From an uncultured delta proteobacterium (lineage in GTDB: Bacteria > Myxococcota_A > Polyangia > Polyangiales > Ga0077539), in assembly GCA_903860995.1 (NCBI GenBank), contig CAIOSS010000543.1, positions 1-10,417 of the forward strand: a stretch of DNA of 10,417 nt. Direction: 5' to 3'. The position numbers were made by a program, and so were the translations under genes. Positions 6,884 through 10,417 of this stretch are shown one piece after another (the stretch's first letter is position 1; each line of letters begins with the position of its first letter). The notes under the pieces were generated by a model that was not told where the DNA came from, did no database searches, and saw only the letters and a list, made by a program, of their open reading frames with translations.

Positions 6884-6910
6884 GCGGTGTGGGGTATGGT
6901 CGCTGCTACG

Positions 6911-8539
6911 ATGTTGACCCGACGAGATCTCCTGACCGGTGTGGGCGCCTCGGTCGCGCTCGGTACCGTGGGCTCCGGCTGCGATGACACCGCCACGCCT
7001 GCGGTGGCCGACGCGGGGGTGCCGATCTACGACAGCGGCCCGGCCGTCGACGGCGGCCCCGCCGTCGAGATGGTGGACTTCCTCCACGGCGTCGCGAGCG
7101 GCGACCCCCTCGCCGACCGGGTGATCCTCTGGACCCGCGTGACCCCCCGCAGCGGCGCGCGGGGCCCGGTCGCGGTGCGCTGGGAGATCTCCACCACCCC
7201 CGACTTCGCCTCCCTCGTCGCCTCCGGGGACCTCGTCACCACCATCGCCCGCGACTACACCCTCAAGGTCGACGCCGCGGGACTCCCGTCGGGCACCACC
7301 CTCTATTACCGCTTCGCCGTCGGCGCGCTGCGCTCCCCCGTCGGGCGCACCCGCACCGCACCCACCGGCTCCATCGACCGCCTTCGCCTCGCGGTGGTCT
7401 CCTGCTCGAGCCTCGCCCACGGGTATTTCCACCTCTACCGCGAGCTCGCCGAGCGCCTCGACCTCGACGCCGTCGTGCACCTGGGCGATTACATCTACGA
7501 GTATGCCTCGGGCTTCTACGGCGGCGTGCGGCCCTACGACCCGCCGACGGAGACCTTCACCCTCGCCGACTACCGCCGCCGGCACGGGCAGTACAAGCGC
7601 GACACCGACCTGCGCGCGCTGCACCAGCAGCACCCGGTGATCGCCGTGTGGGACGACCACGAGTTCGCCAACAACGCCTGGATGAACGGCTCGCAGACCA
7701 CCCCCGCCACGGGCGACCGATGGCGCGACCGCCGGGCCGCCGCCATCCGCGCGTACTTCGAGTGGATGCCCGTGCGCGAGCAGCCCGACGGGCGCATCTG
7801 GCGGCGCTTCGCCTTCGGCGACCTGGTCGACCTCGTGATGCTCGACACGCGCATCTGGGCGCGGCCGCAGCAGCTCCCCGGCGACTCGCCCGAGCTGCGC
7901 GACCCGCGGCGCACCCTCCTCGGCGACGAGCAGGAGCGCTGGCTCTTCGAGGCCGTCACCACCTCGCCCGCGCGCTGGAAGCTCCTCGGCCAGCAGGTGC
8001 GCCTCGCGCCGCTGCGCCCGAAGTTCAACAGCGACACCTGGGAGGGCCACCCCGCGGCGCGCGACCGCCTCATCGACACCCTCGGCCGGATGCGCGCCCA
8101 GAACGTCGCCGTGCTCACCGGCGACATCCACACCTCCTGGGCGATGGACCTCCCGCGCGACCCCTTCGACCCCCGCGCGTACGACCCGCGCACCGGCGAA
8201 GGCTCCCTCGCCGTGGAGCTCATCACCCCGGGCGTCACCTCGCCGGGGCACCCGCCCGAGGTCGAGGCGGAGATCCCCGGGCTCATCCGACAGAACCCCC
8301 ACATGCGCTACGGCAACGCCTCGCAGCGCGGGTACATCCTCCTCGACGTCACGCCCGCGCGGCTGCAGGCCGAGTGGTTCCACCTGGCGCACGGGAGCGT
8401 CGAGCAGCGCGAGCGGCGCCGCGCCACCTTCAGCACCGGCTGGCTCACCCTCTCCGGGCGCAGCCATCTTACCCCGGCGGGTAATCCCAGCCTCCCCCGG
8501 GAGGGCTCACCCCCCGCCGCCCCGTGGGAGCCTGCCTGA
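6911..8539 (+). CDS. phoD: PhoD-like alkaline phosphatase/phosphodiesterase, Tat-exported
   Basis: From the ATG at 6911 this is a 542-residue PhoD-family enzyme, a metal-dependent phosphatase/phosphodiesterase acting outside the cytoplasm to release phosphate from organic esters. The N-terminus MLTRRDLLTGVGASVALG carries a twin-arginine motif (TRRDLL), as expected because PhoD folds with its metals before export. GSGC (21-24) could be a lipidation site. The N-terminal PhoD domain is visible as FLHGVASGDPLADRVILWTRV (57-77). The metallophosphatase core has SCSS (164-167, metal-ligand Cys165), HLGDYIYEY (190-198), WDDHEFANN (247-255), LDTR (311-314) and GDIHTSW (404-410). All expected metal-site motifs are present. 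The last ~25 residues (from HLTPAGNP) look like a low-complexity tail and overlap repeat elements. The longer form from ATG 6842 would put 23 residues before the Tat motif and is less likely. No Pho box was recognised. Confidence 0.92.
   Translation: MLTRRDLLTGVGASVALGTVGSGCDDTATPAVADAGVPIYDSGPAVDGGPAVEMVDFLHGVASGDPLADRVILWTRVTPRSGARGPVAVRWEISTTPDFASLVASGDLVTTIARDYTLKVDAAGLPSGTTLYYRFAVGALRSPVGRTRTAPTGSIDRLRLAVVSCSSLAHGYFHLYRELAERLDLDAVVHLGDYIYEYASGFYGGVRPYDPPTETFTLADYRRRHGQYKRDTDLRALHQQHPVIAVWDDHEFANNAWMNGSQTTPATGDRWRDRRAAAIRAYFEWMPVREQPDGRIWRRFAFGDLVDLVMLDTRIWARPQQLPGDSPELRDPRRTLLGDEQERWLFEAVTTSPARWKLLGQQVRLAPLRPKFNSDTWEGHPAARDRLIDTLGRMRAQNVAVLTGDIHTSWAMDLPRDPFDPRAYDPRTGEGSLAVELITPGVTSPGHPPEVEAEIPGLIRQNPHMRYGNASQRGYILLDVTPARLQAEWFHLAHGSVEQRERRRATFSTGWLTLSGRSHLTPAGNPSLPREGSPPAAPWEPA
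8459..8488 (+). repeat. 30-bp dyad element, copy 2 (inside phoD)
   Basis: The pattern CGCAnCCATCTTACC-N6-GGTAAnCCC has a perfect stem TTACCC/GGGTAA (8469-8474 and 8479-8484) with loop CGGC. It matches copy 1 (6718-6747, minus strand) at 22 of 30 positions; the six central bases all differ. It encodes HLTPAGNP in the C-terminal tail of PhoD using the locally unusual codons CTT, GGT and AAT. Confidence 0.5.
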
Positions 8540-8553
8540 GCGCCACCGCTCAG
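8536..8553. terminator. Perfect hairpin shared by two convergent stop codons (possible bidirectional terminator)
   Basis: CTGAGCG (8536-8542), loop CCAC, CGCTCAG (8547-8553) form a 7-bp stem. The phoD stop TGA (8537-8539) lies in one arm and the acyltransferase stop (8550-8552, TGA on the minus strand) in the other. There is no T tract on either side, so simple intrinsic termination is uncertain. Confidence 0.45.
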
Positions 8554-9134
8554 CCCGGCGCGGTCTCCTCCTCGCGCAGCCGGATGGGGCCGACGTTCTC
8601 CGGCGCGTAGGCCCGCAGGTCGAGCGAGCCGTAGAAGGCCCGGATGCGGTCCATGTCCGCGCGCACGTCGCCGGTCATCACCATCGGCGGGCCCATGCCC
8701 GCGCGCTTCGCCCCGAAGTCGATGTACGCCGGCACCACCGGGACGCGGGCCCCCAGGGCGATGTGATAGAAGCCCGATTTCCAGTGCTCCGCGCGGCCCC
8801 GGGTGCCCTCCGGCGGCACCCCCAGCACGAAATCCTCGTGCCGGTCGAACTCCGCGATCATCTGCGCCACCACGCTGTTCGAGCGGCTGCGGTCGATGCC
8901 GACGGCGCCGAGCTCGCGCAGCGCCGCCCCGAGCGGGGGCCTCGTCCAGGCGTCCTTGATCATCCAGCGGGCCCGGAGACCGAGCTGCGTGGCGAAGGCG
9001 ACCATCAGCAGCCCGTCCCAGTTGCTGGTGTGCGGGTACGCGATGCACACGTACTTCCGCTCCCTGGGGGGCTGTCCCTCGAAGCGCCAGCCCGAGAGAT
9101 CGATCGCGAGGGACGCCAGCCGGACGCGCTTCAC
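8550..9134 (-). CDS. PlsC-like glycerolipid acyltransferase (1-acylglycerol-3-phosphate acyltransferase family)
   Basis: This 194-residue protein carries the four acyltransferase blocks in order. The catalytic His35-x4-Asp40 lies in PHTSNWD. GIDRSRS (79-85) is the arginine block. PEGTRGR (108-114) is the phosphate-binding block. VPVVPAY (131-137) is the fourth. The family moves acyl groups onto lysophosphatidate or related acceptors at the inner membrane; the real acceptor is unknown. It is shorter than E. coli PlsC (about 245 residues) and has no clear membrane segment, as in the compact subfamily with the PHTSNWD signature. The only usable start is a GTG at 9134 with a weak ribosome site; the next Met (44) would cut off the catalytic His. 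It lies 26 bp after the pilT stop on the same strand, so the two are probably one transcript. It converges on phoD with 10 bp between stop codons. Confidence 0.88.
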   Translation of the reverse strand: MKRVRLASLAIDLSGWRFEGQPPRERKYVCIAYPHTSNWDGLLMVAFATQLGLRARWMIKDAWTRPPLGAALRELGAVGIDRSRSNSVVAQMIAEFDRHEDFVLGVPPEGTRGRAEHWKSGFYHIALGARVPVVPAYIDFGAKRAGMGPPMVMTGDVRADMDRIRAFYGSLDLRAYAPENVGPIRLREEETAPG

Positions 9135-9160
9135 CCCGCGGAGCCTACCACCGCGGCCGT

Positions 9161-10348
9161 TCAGGCGTCCCGCGCCACGAGCCCCGGCGGCAGGGTGATG
9201 CCCGCGTGGTGCAGCGCCGTGCGCAGGTCGCCCTTGCTGAAGCTCCGGTTGTAGGCCTCGCGCACGTCGATCTTGCCCGTGCGCACCAGATCGCAGAGGG
9301 AGTCGTGCTGCGAGAGCATCCCGACCTGCCGCGAGGTCTGCATCACCCCGTAGAGCTGGAAGGTCTTGCCCTCGCGGATGAGGTTCGACACCGCTGGGGT
9401 CACCAGCAGCACCTCGTAGGCGGCCACGCGCCCGCCGCCGGAGCGCCGACAGAGCGTCTGCGAGATCACCCCCTTGAGCGAGTCCGCGAGCATCGCGCGG
9501 ATCTGCGGCTGCCGCTCGGCGGGGAACTGATCGATGATCCGGTCGACGGTGCTCGGCGCCGTGCGGGTGTGCAGCGTGCCGAAGACCAGGTGGCCCGTCT
9601 CCGCGGTCTCGATGGCGATCGCGGTGGTCTCCAGGTCGCGCATCTCGCCGACCATCACCACGTCGGGGTCTTCGCGCAGCGCGGCGCGCAGGGCGTGCTT
9701 GAACCCGTCGGTGTGCACCCCCACCTCGCGCTGGTTGACCAGGCAGCGCTTGTTGCGGTGCACGAACTCGATCGGGTCTTCGACCGTGATGATGTGGTCC
9801 CTGCGGGAGCTGTTGATGCGGTCGATGAGCGACGCCAGGGTGGTGCTCTTGCCCGAGCCCGTCGGGCCGGTGACCAGCACGAGGCCCTTGGGGAGGTCGC
9901 AGAGGTCGAGCATGGCGCGCGTCAGACCGAGCTCCTCGGCCGACACGATGTCCATCGGGATGCGCCGGAGCACCGCCGAGGGGCCGCGCCGCTCGACCAT
10001 GGCGTTGCAGCGGAAGCGCGCCACCCCGGGGATCTCGTAGGCGTAGTCGGCGTCGTTGCGGGCGGCGTAGTCCCGCCGGGCGGCCTGCTTCATCGTCGGC
10101 AGGATGAGCGCCCGAAGGGCGTCCGCCGACAGCGGGAGGTGGTCGCCCGGGATCGGCCGGATGTCGCCGTGCAGGCGCATCAACGGCGGGCGCCCGGTGG
10201 CGAGGTGCAGGTCGCTCGCGCCCAGCTTGGACATCTGGCGCAGCAGCAGGTCGAGGCCGCCCGTGTCGCCGGCGCGGTCGTCGTCGCCCGGGGCGACGGC
10301 CGGGGCGACGGCCGGCACCGTGTCGAGCGCGCGGGGCCCGATGGACAT
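9161..10348 (-). CDS. pilT: Type IV pilus retraction ATPase PilT
   Basis: This 395-residue protein matches PilT, the hexameric cytoplasmic ATPase that powers pilus retraction and twitching (S-motility in myxobacteria). The PilT N-domain starts at LLLRQMSKLGASDLHLATG (34-52). Walker A is GPTGSGKST (161-169), the Asp box ITVEDPIEFVH (187-197), Walker B EDPDVVMVGEMRD (226-238), and the His box ETGHLVFGTLHT (250-261). The C-terminal PilT-specific motif, usually AIRNLIRE, reads AVSNLIRE (319-326). The first ~31 residues are a Pro/Ala-rich extension not seen in typical PilT, containing a tandem AVAP repeat. The same frame stays open without a stop from 10348 to the window edge (10417), has no start codon there, and looks coding, so the true start may lie outside the window. 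It is followed after 26 bp by the acyltransferase gene. No other pil gene is in view; a PilT paralogue rather than the main motor is possible. Confidence 0.93.
   Translation of the reverse strand: MSIGPRALDTVPAVAPAVAPGDDDRAGDTGGLDLLLRQMSKLGASDLHLATGRPPLMRLHGDIRPIPGDHLPLSADALRALILPTMKQAARRDYAARNDADYAYEIPGVARFRCNAMVERRGPSAVLRRIPMDIVSAEELGLTRAMLDLCDLPKGLVLVTGPTGSGKSTTLASLIDRINSSRRDHIITVEDPIEFVHRNKRCLVNQREVGVHTDGFKHALRAALREDPDVVMVGEMRDLETTAIAIETAETGHLVFGTLHTRTAPSTVDRIIDQFPAERQPQIRAMLADSLKGVISQTLCRRSGGGRVAAYEVLLVTPAVSNLIREGKTFQLYGVMQTSRQVGMLSQHDSLCDLVRTGKIDVREAYNRSFSKGDLRTALHHAGITLPPGLVARDA
10289..10312 (-). repeat. 12-bp tandem repeat in the pilT 5' region
   Basis: CGGGGCGACGGC occurs twice head to tail (10289-10300 and 10301-10312). 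On the minus strand it encodes the doubled AVAP in the N-terminal extension of PilT. It is in frame, so copy changes only alter linker length. Confidence 0.75.
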
Positions 10349-10417
10349 CCGCTCGGCGGCGGCCTCGGGGGCGCGCGACGGCGCCGGGCCCGCGGGCTCG
10401 CGAGGGCTCTCCGGGCG

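Noticed and set aside
4534..6996. Second minus-strand frame (820 codons) overlapping the prolyl oligopeptidase
   Set aside because: The product is almost all Arg, Pro, Ala and His; the alternative frame has the complete S9A catalytic triad.
6722..8467. Long - strand open frame (581 codons) opposite phoD
   Set aside because: Antisense shadow; the plus strand carries all PhoD motifs and a Tat signal, and the minus-strand product is only Gly/Val/Glu/Ala-rich filler.
8490..8510. GC-rich hairpin CCTCCC/GGGAGG as a terminator of phoD
   Set aside because: It lies inside the coding sequence before the stop codon and has no T tract; GC-rich chance pairing is enough to explain it.

Overview
This is very GC-rich DNA with dense genes, strong GC bias at third codon positions and few TTA codons. 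It most resembles a chromosome of the Myxococcota (Polyangiales-like 'deltaproteobacteria'). That placement is an inference from composition and gene content: a PilT motor with a Pro/Ala-rich N-terminus, a secreted prolyl oligopeptidase, a Tat-exported PhoD-type phosphatase, a full-length Lon protease and Ala/Pro-rich linkers. No rRNA, tRNA, CRISPR array, transposase, phage gene or obvious defence system was seen.

Layout, left to right. (1) Bases 1-1701, + strand: the C-terminal part of an SH3-like-domain protein with a repetitive Pro/Ala linker, a nitroreductase-family flavoprotein, and a small, probably all-helical protein of unknown function. (2) Bases 1715-4111, - strand: a complete ATP-dependent Lon protease. 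(3) Bases 4112-4514: a 403-bp gap that is the lon leader. It contains an AT-rich island, two candidate promoters (one resembling a sigma-32 heat-shock promoter), a perfect 9-bp inverted repeat placed like an operator, and a possible 44-codon leader ORF. (4) Bases 4515-6830, - strand: an exported S9A prolyl oligopeptidase. It is divergent from (5), 6911-8539, + strand: a Tat-exported PhoD-like phosphatase/phosphodiesterase. (6) Bases 8550-9134 and 9161-10348, - strand: a PlsC-like acyltransferase lying 26 bp downstream of pilT, probably co-transcribed with it.

The genes do not form one pathway. They are mostly housekeeping or envelope functions: proteolysis, secreted hydrolases, lipid acylation and pilus retraction. 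The more interesting signals are non-coding. One is the lon leader. Another is a pair of near-identical 30-bp dyad elements, one inside the prolyl oligopeptidase gene and one inside phoD, whose stem differs by a compensatory base-pair change. A third is a perfect hairpin that carries both stop codons of the convergent phoD and acyltransferase genes. I did not find convincing evidence of a new multi-gene system.
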